Counted from the stretch's first letter, positions 34,675 to 43,766 are shown. The stretch: DNA of 64,000 nt from CBDCPI01 sp965220245 (GCA_965220245.1 CBDCPI010000008.1:372001-436000), one strand, 5' to 3'. Notes: generated by a model from the letters alone, not told the origin. Made by a program: numbers and translations.

Positions 34675-34865
34675 GATGAACTCCCTGGCAGCCCTTACGG
34701 CACAGTCTTTGTTCTAAGGCTGAACACCGGCCCTGGTACCTACCGGCCCTAGTAGTGCAACTACTTTGAAATGATGGATTGCTTTTCCAGCCGGGTTCTC
34801 AGTCTGATGCTTATCCACGTAATCCCACCAACCAAATCACCCATCAGTTCAAAGATTTCGCACCA

Positions 34866-35324
34866 CTAGTACCTAATAGAAGTGTTGGTCTGGGTAGCCA
34901 CCACTTGGTCTAAGTGGTTGCTATAGGTCACTACGACGGTGATGATTACCATTACGCCCAAGCGCCCGGTGCGTTCCGAAATATTGGTGATTTTACCTAC
35001 GGCAGTGATGCGGTCGCCAACCCTGACCGGCTCAAAGTATTCCCAATCGCTGCCGCCATCCAGAAGCCGCTCTAGAGGCAGATCGAAGGGCATTTCCGGG
35101 CGCACGTTGACCATGGTGCGTAAGAAAGTAGGCGGCGCAATCAAGCCCCCGTAGGGACTTCTTCTAGCCTCTACTTCGTCATTGAACAACGGGTTGTCGT
35201 CGCCAATGGCGGTGGCGAACTTGAGAATCGCCCCTTTTTCGACCTCGATGGTCGTTGGAGGGCTTTCGACACCAACCCCCCGCTCGCGCATCTCTTCGGT
35301 CAGTATTGGCCCTGCGTTGGACAC
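34866..35324 (-). CDS. MaoC N-terminal-type hotdog (FAS1-like dehydratase)
   Basis: 152 residues from GTG 35324, with AGGGAGG seven bases upstream. IEVEKGAILKFATAIGDDNP, APPTFLRTMVNV and FEPVRVGDRITAVGKITNIS match the MaoC_dehydrat_N family, which pairs with a catalytic MaoC hotdog (compare HadA/HadB). The gene order with the MaoC gene on the same strand, 190 bases apart, supports a heterodimer. Role in degrading or modifying a hydroxyacyl-CoA is inferred. Confidence 0.8.
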   Translation of the reverse strand: MSNAGPILTEEMRERGVGVESPPTTIEVEKGAILKFATAIGDDNPLFNDEVEARRSPYGGLIAPPTFLRTMVNVRPEMPFDLPLERLLDGGSDWEYFEPVRVGDRITAVGKITNISERTGRLGVMVIITVVVTYSNHLDQVVATQTNTSIRY

Positions 35325-35545
35325 GAAAATCCTCCCTGCCGGTTCGCAGGCCAAAGTCTACAATTCAGCAGTTAGCAGTGTCAAGAAGCCGCGCCTGAGC
35401 CTCGCCGGGTAGCTTGCGCCCCTTCCGTTAATCACGCTATAGTTTTAAGGGTTAGTAGGCAGAGAGCCAAGCCGCGTCCGGCAGTCTTTCTTTAGCAACG
35501 CATTGTTTATTGACTAGGAATGTCTGCCAGGGACCCGGTGCTGCG

Positions 35546-35813
35546 TAACTGTTCAGAGTTGATGAGGCGAATTTACTAAGAGCCACATCCGGTATTCGAA
35601 TGATGATCTCTTTACGACATTCTGAAGCCAATCGTCATTCCCGCGCAGGCGGGAATCCAGAAATGTTGAGGGAAAGAACCCTTCGACAAGCTCAGGACAG
35701 GCGTTGCTGGTTGCAAACGCTCTGGATCCCGGCTCAAAGCCTGCCCCGTACTGGATACAGGGGCCGGAATGACGGGTTCGGGGCCGGAATAACGTATCAA
35801 GTCTGAACAGTTA
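35546..35813. mobile_element. MITE, family C copy 2
   Basis: TAACTGTTCAGAGTTGATGA at the left and TATCAAGTCTGAACAGTTA at the right are inverted ends, with TA at both edges. The inside carries GTCATTCCCGCGCAGGCGGG and a diverged mirror copy. The sister element is at 15639-15894. It lies 40 bases before a luciferase-like gene. Confidence 0.72.
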
Positions 35814-35853
35814 CTCTGTGCCAGTCCTCCGGGATACCTAGAGGAGGAGTTCT

Positions 35854-36801
35854 ATGCAATTCGGTTATTACCTGCCGAATTCCGGGCCGACCGCCCATCC
35901 CGACGCCTTGGCGGAGATCGCCCGCCGGGGAGACCTGCTGGGGTTCCACTGCTTGGTGGCTCCTGACCACGTCATCGAGCCCAACCAGATTAGCTCTCCG
36001 TATCCCTATACCGTTGGCGGCGACTTTGGCGGTGGGCTCAGGAGCCAGGGAGAATGGCCGGAGCAACTGACCACCTTGGCTTTTCTAGCCGGCGTCACCC
36101 AGCACATAAGGCTGGTAACCAGCGTGATGATTGTCCCCTACCGCAACCCCATCCTGACCGCCAAGATGCTGGCTACGGTGGACGTGCTGTCCAAGGGCCG
36201 CCTTACTGTAGGAGTGGGTGTCGGCTGGATGGAAGAGGAGTTCGAAACCCTAAGCGCGCCGCCGTTTGCCAAGCGGGGCCAGGTTACTAACGAATACTTG
36301 CAGGCGTTCAAAGAACTTTGGACCAGTGACGCGCCCGCCTTTGAGGGCGAGTTTTGCCGCTTTTCCGGGATTACCTTCCTGCCCAAGCCGGTACAAAAAC
36401 CGCACCCTCCCATTTGGGTTGGAGGACAGAGCCGCGCCGCCATTCGCCGCGCCGCCCAGTTGGGCGACGCCTGGCACCCCGTGGGGGCCATCCCGGCGGC
36501 CCCCTTAGAGCCCGAGGAGCTATCGGAAAACATCGCCACCCTCCATCGTTACGCCGAGAGAGCCGGCCGGGACCCCGCCAACCTGGAAGTAGCAATGAAG
36601 GCCCCCCTATACGATGAGGCCCTAACCCCGGCCGGGGTTAGGCGGCGCTTCTCCGGCTCAGCGGACCAAGTGTGCCAGGACGTTCAGGTCTACAGCGACC
36701 TTGGGGTTAACCACTTGATCTTCGATATTCGAAAGCCTGAGTTGAGCGCGACGTTGGAGCGCATCGAGTGGTTCGCCAGTGAGGTGATGCGCGAGTTTTA
36801 G
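35854..36801 (+). CDS. LLM-class F420-dependent-type oxidoreductase
   Basis: 315 residues. MQFGYYLPNSGPTAHPDALA, GFHCLVAPDHVIEP, VDVLSKGRLTVGVGVGWMEE and PPIWVGGQSRAAIRRAAQLG are typical of the subgroup usually called F420-dependent (TIGR03619-like). Use of F420 rather than FMN is not proven by sequence. GAGGAGG is eight bases before ATG. It leads a run with the CMD-domain gene and an alpha/beta hydrolase, spaced 74 and about 20 bases, suggesting a ring- or lactone-degrading route. Confidence 0.87.
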   Translation: MQFGYYLPNSGPTAHPDALAEIARRGDLLGFHCLVAPDHVIEPNQISSPYPYTVGGDFGGGLRSQGEWPEQLTTLAFLAGVTQHIRLVTSVMIVPYRNPILTAKMLATVDVLSKGRLTVGVGVGWMEEEFETLSAPPFAKRGQVTNEYLQAFKELWTSDAPAFEGEFCRFSGITFLPKPVQKPHPPIWVGGQSRAAIRRAAQLGDAWHPVGAIPAAPLEPEELSENIATLHRYAERAGRDPANLEVAMKAPLYDEALTPAGVRRRFSGSADQVCQDVQVYSDLGVNHLIFDIRKPELSATLERIEWFASEVMREF

Positions 36802-36875
36802 AGCATCATCCAGGATAGCTCAGTCCAGTCATATCGCACCAGGTGATTCTCAGCAGTTGACTAGGAGGCGCTAGT

Positions 36876-37682
36876 TTGACAAGTTTGCAGGACCGTTACG
36901 AAAAAGGGATGGCTATGCGGGCCCAGATGGCTGGCGGCGACCCCAGTCATTACACGGTTCCGGGCATCGACCAGATGGCCCCCGACCTCAAAAGAATCAT
37001 CGATGAAGCCCTCTTCGGATCGATTTGGACCCGTCCGGTGTTGGATGTAAGGCACCGGGGGCTTTGCACCATTTCGGCATTACTCGCCTTGGGGCAGCTA
37101 CCCTTGCTCCGCCGGCACGTTGAACGTTCTCTGAATCTGGGGGTGTCCCCAGAGCAAATCGTGGAAGTAATCGTATTGCTTACTTTCTACGTTGGCGTTC
37201 CGGCAGTGGAAGCGGCGATGCGGATCGCCAAGGATGTGTTCGAGGAGCAGGGGGTAGATTTTACCCCTGCCGAGTTTTACAACACCGAGCAGACTCCGGA
37301 GCAGCTTTACAGCGCCGGAGCCGCCGCTTACGAGGAGAACATCGGCGAGAATGTCGCCTACTACACCGAATACCCGACGGCGGCCGAGATGCAACAGTTG
37401 GTTTTCGAGTATCATTGGGGCGCGATTTACACTAGGCCCGGCCTAGACAACAAACTCCGCGCCTTGTGCTCCTTGGCCGCCCTAACGGTGCAAGGGCGCC
37501 ATGACCGCCAGATCCGCCTCCGCATCGAGGGCGCTTTACGGGTGGGAGCCACTCCCGCTGAGATTATGGAAGTGTTTGTTCAGGTGATGCTTTACGGCGG
37601 CTATATCGCCACCAGCACCGTGATGCAGATCGCCGGTTCGGTGTTCAACGAGCACGCCCGGGCCCAAGGAGCGGCAGACTAG
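36876..37682 (+). CDS. Double carboxymuconolactone-decarboxylase-domain protein
   Basis: 268 residues with two CMD repeats: one near 40-125 (RHRGLCTISALLALGQL, HVERSLNLGVSPEQIVEVIV, YVGVPAVEAAM), one near 175-262 (LRALCSLAALTVQGRHDRQI, IEGALRVGATPAEIMEVFVQ, YGGYIATSTVM). No CxxC is present, so it is not an AhpD peroxidase. PcaC-type decarboxylases open ring-cleavage lactones. Start TTG 36876 with AGGAGG seven bases upstream. It is followed by an alpha/beta hydrolase, as PcaC is by PcaD in some genomes. Confidence 0.85.
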   Translation: MTSLQDRYEKGMAMRAQMAGGDPSHYTVPGIDQMAPDLKRIIDEALFGSIWTRPVLDVRHRGLCTISALLALGQLPLLRRHVERSLNLGVSPEQIVEVIVLLTFYVGVPAVEAAMRIAKDVFEEQGVDFTPAEFYNTEQTPEQLYSAGAAAYEENIGENVAYYTEYPTAAEMQQLVFEYHWGAIYTRPGLDNKLRALCSLAALTVQGRHDRQIRLRIEGALRVGATPAEIMEVFVQVMLYGGYIATSTVMQIAGSVFNEHARAQGAAD

Positions 37683-37704
37683 ACCAAGGCCACCGGAGAT
37701 GAAC

Positions 37705-38499
37705 ATGAAACTACAGTTGGACGACGGCGCCGAGCTTTTCTACACGGTGGACGACTTCACCGACCCGTGGACCACTCCTGAGACGGTGGTCCTCCACCAC
37801 GGGATGGCCAAGAACCACAAGATGTGGTTTGGCTGGGTCCCCATCCTGGCCCGCCACTGCCGGGTGGTGCGTTTCGACATGCGGGGGATGGGTCAATCTT
37901 CATTGCCCCCGGCCGACTACCCTTGGTCCCTGGACAACTTCGCCGGTGACCTGCTTGGGGTGTTGGACCGGCTGGAATTGGACAAGGTGCACCTCATCGG
38001 CGAGACCGTGGGCGGCTCCATCTCCATGCGATTTGCCACTCTCCACCAAGAAAGATTGCTGTCGTTGACTACCTGCACCTCGCCCACGACTTTCGATAGC
38101 CATCATGCGGAAAGCGCCGACCAGATAGATAAGGAAGGTGTGGCCGCTTGGGTCGAAAGCAGCATCCTGCGCCGGTTGGACCCTGACGTAGTGGACCCGG
38201 CTTACATTCGTTGGTACGCATCTCAGATGGCCGCCACCTCGGCACAAGTAGTCAGCGGCTTCCAACGGCGGGCCGGCGGTGACCTGCGCCCCCTGCTGAA
38301 AGACGTGCAAACCCCGGTGCTGGTGCTAGCGGCGTCCAGCTTACGAGAGGAGGTCCTGGGGGACTTCCGAGGAGCGGCCGACCTGTTCCCCAACGGGCGC
38401 TTGGTCATGTTCCCGGGAGTCTACGGGTTTGTCCAACATGTGCTGCCGGTGCCTTGCGCCCGGGTGTGGCTTGAGTTCGCCCGCAGTTTGAGCGAGTAG
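37705..38499 (+). CDS. Alpha/beta hydrolase with Thr at the nucleophile position
   Basis: 264 residues. The fold is clear: VVLHHGMAKNHKMWFGWVP, VVRFDMRGMGQSSLP and the elbow HLIGETVGGSISMRFA. The elbow has Thr101 where Ser is normal, and no clear acidic residue follows VLVLAASSLREE; a His is kept in FVQHVLP. PcaD (enol-lactonase) is the nearest contextual relative. It may be inactive, or a Thr-nucleophile variant. ATG 37705 has GGAG six bases upstream. The CMD gene ends 22 bases earlier. Confidence 0.8.
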   Translation: MKLQLDDGAELFYTVDDFTDPWTTPETVVLHHGMAKNHKMWFGWVPILARHCRVVRFDMRGMGQSSLPPADYPWSLDNFAGDLLGVLDRLELDKVHLIGETVGGSISMRFATLHQERLLSLTTCTSPTTFDSHHAESADQIDKEGVAAWVESSILRRLDPDVVDPAYIRWYASQMAATSAQVVSGFQRRAGGDLRPLLKDVQTPVLVLAASSLREEVLGDFRGAADLFPNGRLVMFPGVYGFVQHVLPVPCARVWLEFARSLSE

Positions 38500-38525
38500 G
38501 AGTCAACCGGGAGGCCGATGCACCA

Positions 38526-39131
38526 GTGTTCAACTTGGGCGCCGGAGGCGAGCCGGAGCCGACGGAGTTATTAGACAACCCCGGGAACAACGGCGTTGGG
38601 CGGCGTTTGGGGTCTTGGTTACCCCGGTCTAAACTGGTCGACCCAAAATTCTCCCTTAACTTCAGCCGTTACCTGTTGCAAGCAGGGTTAGCCTCGGTCG
38701 CCATGCTGGCCCTGTTTCTCTTTGTAGACTCTTTATCCCAGGCCGCTTTGGCCGCTGCGCTGGGCTCCAGCGTGATTATCCTGTTTGTCAATCCTTCGAG
38801 TCACGCTGCCACTCCCCGATCGGTTATCGGCGGCCACGGCTTGGCTCTAGTGCTGGGTTCCTTGTTTGCGGTCTTGCTGTTTGCCGGGCCTGTCGACTCA
38901 TTCCTCGACGAGATGTCGGCCTTGCACAACCTGGGCTTGGCCCTATCCGTCGGGCTACTGATTCTGGCCATGGCGGTCACTGACACCGAGCATCCTCCAG
39001 CGGCCGGAACCGTGCTGGGCTTGGCCACCCGGCCCTGGGAAGTGGAGACCGTTGGCATCATCATCGGCGCAGTTCTTCTCTTGGCCGCAATACAGCGATT
39101 GCTCCGCTCCCGCCTGCGGGACCTGATGTAG
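38526..39131 (+). CDS. HPP-family membrane protein
   Basis: 201 residues, GTG start. After a 45-residue soluble head come four hydrophobic segments. PSSHAATPRSVIGGHGLAL and TDTEHPPAAGTVLGLA carry the conserved Ser-rich and His-Pro-Pro motifs. HPP proteins have been linked to nitrite uptake into chloroplasts, but most bacterial members are untested. It may be read with the hydrolase gene 27 bases upstream. Confidence 0.8.
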   Translation: MFNLGAGGEPEPTELLDNPGNNGVGRRLGSWLPRSKLVDPKFSLNFSRYLLQAGLASVAMLALFLFVDSLSQAALAAALGSSVIILFVNPSSHAATPRSVIGGHGLALVLGSLFAVLLFAGPVDSFLDEMSALHNLGLALSVGLLILAMAVTDTEHPPAAGTVLGLATRPWEVETVGIIIGAVLLLAAIQRLLRSRLRDLM

Positions 39132-39164
39132 AGAAGCTTCCAGGGTCATTCTTCCAGTCAATAG

Positions 39165-39606
39165 TCAACGGCCCCTGATGGGGTCGCGGGTCCGGAGTTC
39201 CGGGAACGACGAGAAGTCACGGTCCCGGGTCAACAATGCCTCGATGCCGTGGGCAGTGCAAATAGCAGCGATCCGTGCATCGTGGACTGCCCCTCCGATC
39301 ACCCTGGGGCGGTGCGCGAATCCGCTTAGTATCTCCAAAAACTCGCCAGTCTCACCGATTAAGCGATTGGACGGTGAAGCGGTCCACGCGCGGAGTTGGC
39401 GCCACGCCTGCTCCATGCTGGTGGCGTCTCCACTCCAAATTCGGGGGTTCGTGACGACACTCAAAAACTCGTAGCAGCACGGCCACGGAATCGCCCCAAA
39501 CGTCGTTGCCCTCGGCGAGGGAGCGCAAAACCGCCAGGGCCGTCTCGTGGGCCCGGGACTCGCGGCGGTGGGCATATACGAGGATGTTCGTATCTACAGC
39601 GATCAT
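39165..39606 (-). pseudogene. VapC PIN toxin gene with a one-base frameshift
   Basis: The first 30 codons read MIAVDTNILVYAHRRE ... LRSLAEGNDVW. The rest, AIPWPCCYEFLSVVTNPRIW through GGAVHDARIAAICTAHGIEA to LLTRDRDFSSFPELRTRDPI, is in another frame. Removing one G from the GGGG at 39494-39497 (minus strand) joins them into a full PIN protein of about 145 residues with all acidic residues. As it stands the protein stops early. The antitoxin gene overlaps its start by ATGA. Confidence 0.8.
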
Positions 39607-39851
39607 TCGCGGTCTGGTTCGCCGTAGATCATCTCACGAAGGTCTTGCCATGAATAGGCCGCGGTGGGATCGGGTCTGTCGGCATTTCCCGCACTCAGGT
39701 CGGGCAACCGGTACCGGGGGCGAGCCGCAGCCTCAGCCAGCACTTGGCGAAGGCCTTCTTCAACCACTGCCCGCAGCGAGTGCCCTGTCTCCCTCGCATG
39801 GCGTTTCGCCCGGACAAGCAATTCATCCTGGATCTCAATCGTTGTCTTCAT
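39603..39851 (-). CDS. VapB-type antitoxin
   Basis: 82 residues. MKTTIEIQDELLVRAKRHAR and SLRAVVEEGLRQVL form a ribbon-helix-helix DNA-binding domain; the C-terminal AYSWQDLREMIYGEPDRE would bind the toxin. ATG 39851 is taken as the start; two in-frame ATGs lie just upstream. An A+T-rich inverted stretch (39857-39880, CATATTAACCATATAATATA) directly upstream may be the operator. Its toxin is frameshifted. Confidence 0.78.
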   Translation of the reverse strand: MKTTIEIQDELLVRAKRHARETGHSLRAVVEEGLRQVLAEAAARPRYRLPDLSAGNADRPDPTAAYSWQDLREMIYGEPDRE

Positions 39852-39877
39852 GGTTCCCATATTAACCATATAATATA

Positions 39878-40000
39878 TTAGGGACGACTCGTATCATTCA
39901 TTGTTAAATCGTCCCCCATTCCCCGGATGCGCCCCACCACTGCCTCAAGCCATTCCATCAGGGCAGCCAGTTCAGCTTCCTCCAGCCCGCTGATTCCCAC
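39878..40000 (-). CDS. Possible small protein, 40 residues
   Basis: A short frame starting GTG two bases after the stop of the PIN gene at 40003-40401. It reads MGISGLEEAELAALMEWLEA and continues with VVGRIRGMGDDL, an amphipathic helix-rich sequence. The spacing suggests coupling to the toxin gene. It has no known family and could be chance. Confidence 0.25.
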   Translation of the reverse strand: MGISGLEEAELAALMEWLEAVVGRIRGMGDDLTMNDTSRP

Positions 40001-40002
40001 TA

Positions 40003-40401
40003 TTACCCAGGTGGAGCGATTACTTCACAGGTGGGGCCGCTGGCGCGGCTTAACCTCCGGTCTAGTGTCACTAGCGGGCAATTGAGCGCCTCAGCTAATG
40101 CCACGTACCAAGCGTCGTAGCTGGTCAGGTTAGTGCGCAGTTCCCATACTCTCTCAGCAAATGGGACAAAGGGAAAAAGCTCAATTTCGAGTTGGAGCAA
40201 CTCGTCGTGGGCGCTGGTGGCTTCTAGTCGTGAAAGCTGGTTGGCCTGTTCAAGCCGACGGAGAATGTTGCTGGCCTCAGCTAGGGCCAATTCTGGACCA
40301 GCTAAAGCCCCCTCGGCGATTATCTCCTCCGCCCATTTTCCTTCGCGACCCTCGTCCACCAAGGCCGCAACGAGTACAGAGGCATCGACGACAGCCGTCA
40401 C
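40003..40401 (-). CDS. PIN-domain toxin whose antitoxin gene is interrupted
   Basis: 132 residues, GTG start overlapping the antitoxin stop (GTGA). MTAVVDASVLVAALVDEGRE, LAEASNILRRLEQANQLS, TSYDAWYVALAEALNCPLVT and LDRRLSRA are the PIN core with its acidic residues intact. It is a predicted ribonuclease toxin. The antitoxin gene directly upstream is split by the IS701 element, so the toxin is either silent or tolerated. Confidence 0.82.
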   Translation of the reverse strand: MTAVVDASVLVAALVDEGREGKWAEEIIAEGALAGPELALAEASNILRRLEQANQLSRLEATSAHDELLQLEIELFPFVPFAERVWELRTNLTSYDAWYVALAEALNCPLVTLDRRLSRASGPTCEVIAPPG

Positions 40402-40495
40402 TTTCGGTCTGAATCACGGGCGCGCAAGATGCTAACAGGGGTGACTCGCGTTCCGGCTGATTGCTTGCGACGCCGGACGCGCTCAAGCCACTCCC
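40398..40495 (-). pseudogene. 3' part of FitA/VapB-type antitoxin gene cut by IS701
   Basis: Reads EWLERVRRRKQSAGTRVTPV and SILRARDSDRK, ending in the TGA that overlaps the PIN toxin start. Together with 41962-42096, and one copy of CTAG, it restores a 78-residue frame with no stop. Confidence 0.78.
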
Positions 40496-41961
40496 CTAGT
40501 ATTACAACGACGGTTGGGATGATAGGATGACGGGGTAGTTGGGGAAGGCTTGGGCAAGTGAGGCAGGGAAGTGGATGCTGCGGTTTTCGAGCAGGTGTAC
40601 GGGACCTTTCAGGATTTTCACGCTTACTTCGCTCCGCTGTTTGGCCGCAGGGAAGCGCGGGACCACAGCCGCCATTACCTCCAGGCTCTCCTGGTACAGT
40701 CCGGGGAGCGGCGCAACGCCGAGAATCTGTCGGAGACGGTTCCGGCGTCAGCCAGGGTGATGCAGCGGTTTCTCGCTGAATCCCCCTGGGATGACGACAC
40801 AGTCATAGGACGCCTTCAAGAGTACTTGGGACCCCGGCTGGGACATCCGGATGCGGTGTGGGTGCTGGACGGCAGCGACTTCCCGAAGCAGGGCAGGAAG
40901 TCCGTGGGAGTGGCCCGTCAGTATTGCGGGAGGCTGGGCAAGGTGGCCAGCTGCCAGGCCGGAATGTTCCTCGCCTACGTCAGCCCGCTGGGACGGGCCC
41001 TGGTGGACAAACGGCTTTATCTGCCGGAGAGCTGGACCTCGGACCAAGACCGGTGTGAGGCGGCGGGGGTTCCGGAGGAGAGGCAGGGCTACCAGTCGAA
41101 GACCCAATTGGCGCTGAAGATGGTGGAGCGGGCCTTGGAGCGGGGACATCTGAGGGCCGGATGGGTTGCGGGGGACGACGCCTTCGGGATGTCGCCGTCC
41201 TTCCGTGAGGGACTGGCGGCGCTGGGGATGCGCTACGTGCTGGACGTTCCCGGCGGCACCACGGTCTGGCCGCTGGAGCCAGCCTGGACCAGGCCGGAGC
41301 ATCAGGGATTCGGGCGTCCCCGCAAACCCAAGTTGCGAGACGGTCAGCGCCGGACCATGGAGCAGCGCAGCGATGAATTGCCGGAGGAGGCCTGGCGTGA
41401 GATTACGGTGGCCGAGGGAAGCCAGGGTCCCCGCAGCTACCTGTTCAGCGCTCAGAGGGTGCGTCCAACCAGCAGGCGGAAGCCTGGCGAAATCCACTGG
41501 GCCATTTACCGCCGGAACCTGGACGGCAGCGAGCCCCGCTACTACCTGTCCAACGATCCGGAGGATACTCCCCTGGAGACCCTGGCATACGTGGGTGGCT
41601 CCCGGTGGCGCATAGAAACGGAGTTCGAGACGGAAAAGAGCAACGTGGGGCTGGACGAGTACGAGACCCGCACCTGGGCGGGATGGCATCATCACGTCGC
41701 CCTGTGCCTGCTGGGCGGAGCGTTTCTCCTGAGCCTGCAACAGGCTTGGGGGGGAAAAGATGCCCCGGATCACGAGACCGCAGGTCTACCGGGTGGTGCG
41801 GGAGATGCTGCCCCGGGAACGGTTCGGGCCGGCTGAACTGCTGCGGTGGCTGGAGGAGACGCAAGAATGCAACGAGCGGGCCAGACACTCCCATGCCAAG
41901 CGTCGAGCCGCCCTTCGTGCCTCCCCACACGTCCCTCCTTGAACCGTCGTTGTAATACTAG
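40496..41961 (+). mobile_element. IS701-family insertion sequence, complete
   Basis: 1466 bases bounded by inverted ends CTAGTATTACAACGACGGTT (left) and the mirror AACCGTCGTTGTAATACTAG (right). CTAG on both sides is the 4-bp YTAR-type target duplication of this family. It holds one transposase gene, frameshifted near its end. A 153-base derivative sits at 14172-14324. Confidence 0.92.
40571..41836 (+). CDS. IS701-family DDE transposase, frameshifted near the C-terminus
   Basis: 421 residues as read. VWVLDGSDFPKQGRKSVGVA and RQYCGRLGKVASCQAGMFLA are IS701 signatures with the first catalytic Asp; WVAGDDAFGMSPSFREGL holds the second and WRIETEFETEKSNVGLDEYE the Glu. After QQAWGGK the frame runs into unrelated sequence. 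Deleting one G from the GGGGGGG at 41748-41754 gives QQAWGEKMPRITRPQVYRVV and the normal Arg-rich end ARHSHAKRRA, stopping at 41942. The missing tail may or may not abolish activity; programmed slippage at the G run is also possible. GTG start with AGGGA upstream. Confidence 0.9.
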   Translation: MDAAVFEQVYGTFQDFHAYFAPLFGRREARDHSRHYLQALLVQSGERRNAENLSETVPASARVMQRFLAESPWDDDTVIGRLQEYLGPRLGHPDAVWVLDGSDFPKQGRKSVGVARQYCGRLGKVASCQAGMFLAYVSPLGRALVDKRLYLPESWTSDQDRCEAAGVPEERQGYQSKTQLALKMVERALERGHLRAGWVAGDDAFGMSPSFREGLAALGMRYVLDVPGGTTVWPLEPAWTRPEHQGFGRPRKPKLRDGQRRTMEQRSDELPEEAWREITVAEGSQGPRSYLFSAQRVRPTSRRKPGEIHWAIYRRNLDGSEPRYYLSNDPEDTPLETLAYVGGSRWRIETEFETEKSNVGLDEYETRTWAGWHHHVALCLLGGAFLLSLQQAWGGKDAPDHETAGLPGGAGDAAPGTVRAG

Positions 41962-42096
41962 GGATGGGCGCGACGCAATGCGTTCCAGTTCGCCCCGGAG
42001 AAACTCCTGCATAGATTGGCGTTGTTGCGCTGCGCGCACGGCGAGTTGGTCGCGGACTTCTTCGGGGACTCCTCTTATCGTTATCTGCACTGGCAT
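41962..42096 (-). pseudogene. 5' part of FitA/VapB-type antitoxin gene cut by IS701
   Basis: Starts ATG 42096: MPVQITIRGVPEEVRDQLAV, then RAAQQRQSMQEFLRGELERI, a FitA-like ribbon-helix-helix domain, and runs into the IS701 end after RPS. A fused frame now continues briefly inside the IS. The remaining part is at 40398-40495. Confidence 0.8.
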
Positions 42097-42362
42097 GACA
42101 GCATTGTGACATTCGTGTCAGCGTTTCGCAATCACACCCAGGTCCAATTACCATGAAAAGGCCCTGTCCGGCGGGCGGGTTTAGATTGACCCCACTAAAC
42201 GTGGGGCATACAATCTGCCCTTGAAACCGGCGTAAGTGCGACCGGCCGAGGCGCCGAGGTTACTCCATATCTGGAATCTGTTACCTGCGCCGGGCAGTTT
42301 TCGCAGTTGGTAGGTAGGGTCCACGAGACTCTGGGACAAATGATGCACTGCGGGGCTTTGAG

Positions 42363-43766
42363 ATGGCCGAATCCTTGACCCGAAACTTCGCCCGGTTCCT
42401 GTCAACTCTGGACTTCGAAGCTTTGCCTGCCGTGGTGGTGGACAAGGTTAAGGCCTCTTTGCTCCATGCTCTGGTCGTATCCATCGTCGGCGCCGGCACC
42501 AGCCACGGCAAAGCCGCCATCGCCCTAGCCAAGGAGGAGGAATCCAAAGCGGACGGGGCGACTATTCTGGTCGACGGAGCCCGGGCAACCAGAGCCGGGG
42601 CCGCTTTCGCCAACAGCAAGCTAATGCACGCCACCAACCAGACCGACTCTTACCGGATGTTGATTCATCCGGGTCCCTGTGTCATTCCGGCGGTCCTGGC
42701 CACCGCGGAGTTGGCCGGCAAAAGCGGGTCAGAGTTGCTAACCGCCATGGCGGCGGCTTACGAGGTCGAGGCCCGCATCGCCGGGGACTTTATCCCCACC
42801 ACCCAGGCCCGGGGGTTTCGCTCCAGCCCGGTCTACGGCACCCTGGGTGCGGCGGTGGCCACCGGAATGATGCTGGAGCTGGACGAAAACCAGTTGGTAA
42901 CCGCGCTGGCCTTGGCTTGTACTTTTACCGGCGGGACCACCGAGGGTCCTCGGGCGGGGGGCCGGGAGATGATGTACCAAGAGCCCAACGCCACCCGCAA
43001 CGGGATTATGGCCGCCTTGCTGGCCCGGGAAAACCTTCAAGGCTCCGAGACCGCGTTGGAGGGCGCCGCCGGGTTTTACCACGCCTTCACCGGCAACAAC
43101 CGCGGCGAGTTAACCTACGCTTTCGGGGGGCCGCTCCAGACCTCCCTGGAAGAAGTGGTGACGGACTTGGGACACCGGTGGGAGTTGCTGCACGTCACTC
43201 CCAAAATCTACCCCACCGCCGGATACAATTGCCCGGTAATCGAGCTAATGACGCGGATGCGGGCGGTCCATTCCTTCGAGCCCGCAGATGTCGAGAGCAT
43301 CCGGGTGGAAATGAACTGGTTGGAGACCCTTTACCCCTCGCCAGCCTTCCCCAACCCCCAGCGGGGCGCCCCGGGCGTGGGCAGCACTCACTATTTCGCT
43401 GCTTACACCTGCGTCCACGGCGCCTACCCGCCGCTAAGGGAGCGGATCGATCCGGGAGACGCTTCCGCTCCGGGAGAGCAGCAGGTGGCCGACTTGATGA
43501 GGCAGGTAGAGGTGGTGGGGCAAGAGTCCCGGGGTTCCTTTGCTCCCCGGATTACTATCGCGCTGCGGGACGGGACCCGCTATCAAGACGAATTCCAAGG
43601 GGACGAGCTGAAGTGGGACCTAGCCACCGAGACCCGGCGCATCCGGGAGCTATTCCCCAACCTTGGCTGGCCCACGGAGCGGCTGGAAGCCATTGTCCAA
43701 GCTGTCGAAAGTTTGGAGAGTCAGCCCAAGATCGACCCGCTGATCGGTCTTTGCGTGGGTCCTTAA
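42363..43766 (+). CDS. MmgE/PrpD-family protein
   Basis: 467 residues. KLMHATNQTDSYRMLIHPGP is the family's substrate-loop region; VYGTLGAAVATGMMLELDEN and LHVTPKIYPTAGYNCPVIEL match the central and second-domain motifs. Members include 2-methylcitrate dehydratase, cis-aconitate decarboxylase and iminodisuccinate epimerase. No methylcitrate-cycle neighbours (prpB/C) are present, so the reaction here is open. Complete and uninterrupted; a methyltransferase gene follows 81 bases later. Confidence 0.88.
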   Translation: MAESLTRNFARFLSTLDFEALPAVVVDKVKASLLHALVVSIVGAGTSHGKAAIALAKEEESKADGATILVDGARATRAGAAFANSKLMHATNQTDSYRMLIHPGPCVIPAVLATAELAGKSGSELLTAMAAAYEVEARIAGDFIPTTQARGFRSSPVYGTLGAAVATGMMLELDENQLVTALALACTFTGGTTEGPRAGGREMMYQEPNATRNGIMAALLARENLQGSETALEGAAGFYHAFTGNNRGELTYAFGGPLQTSLEEVVTDLGHRWELLHVTPKIYPTAGYNCPVIELMTRMRAVHSFEPADVESIRVEMNWLETLYPSPAFPNPQRGAPGVGSTHYFAAYTCVHGAYPPLRERIDPGDASAPGEQQVADLMRQVEVVGQESRGSFAPRITIALRDGTRYQDEFQGDELKWDLATETRRIRELFPNLGWPTERLEAIVQAVESLESQPKIDPLIGLCVGP

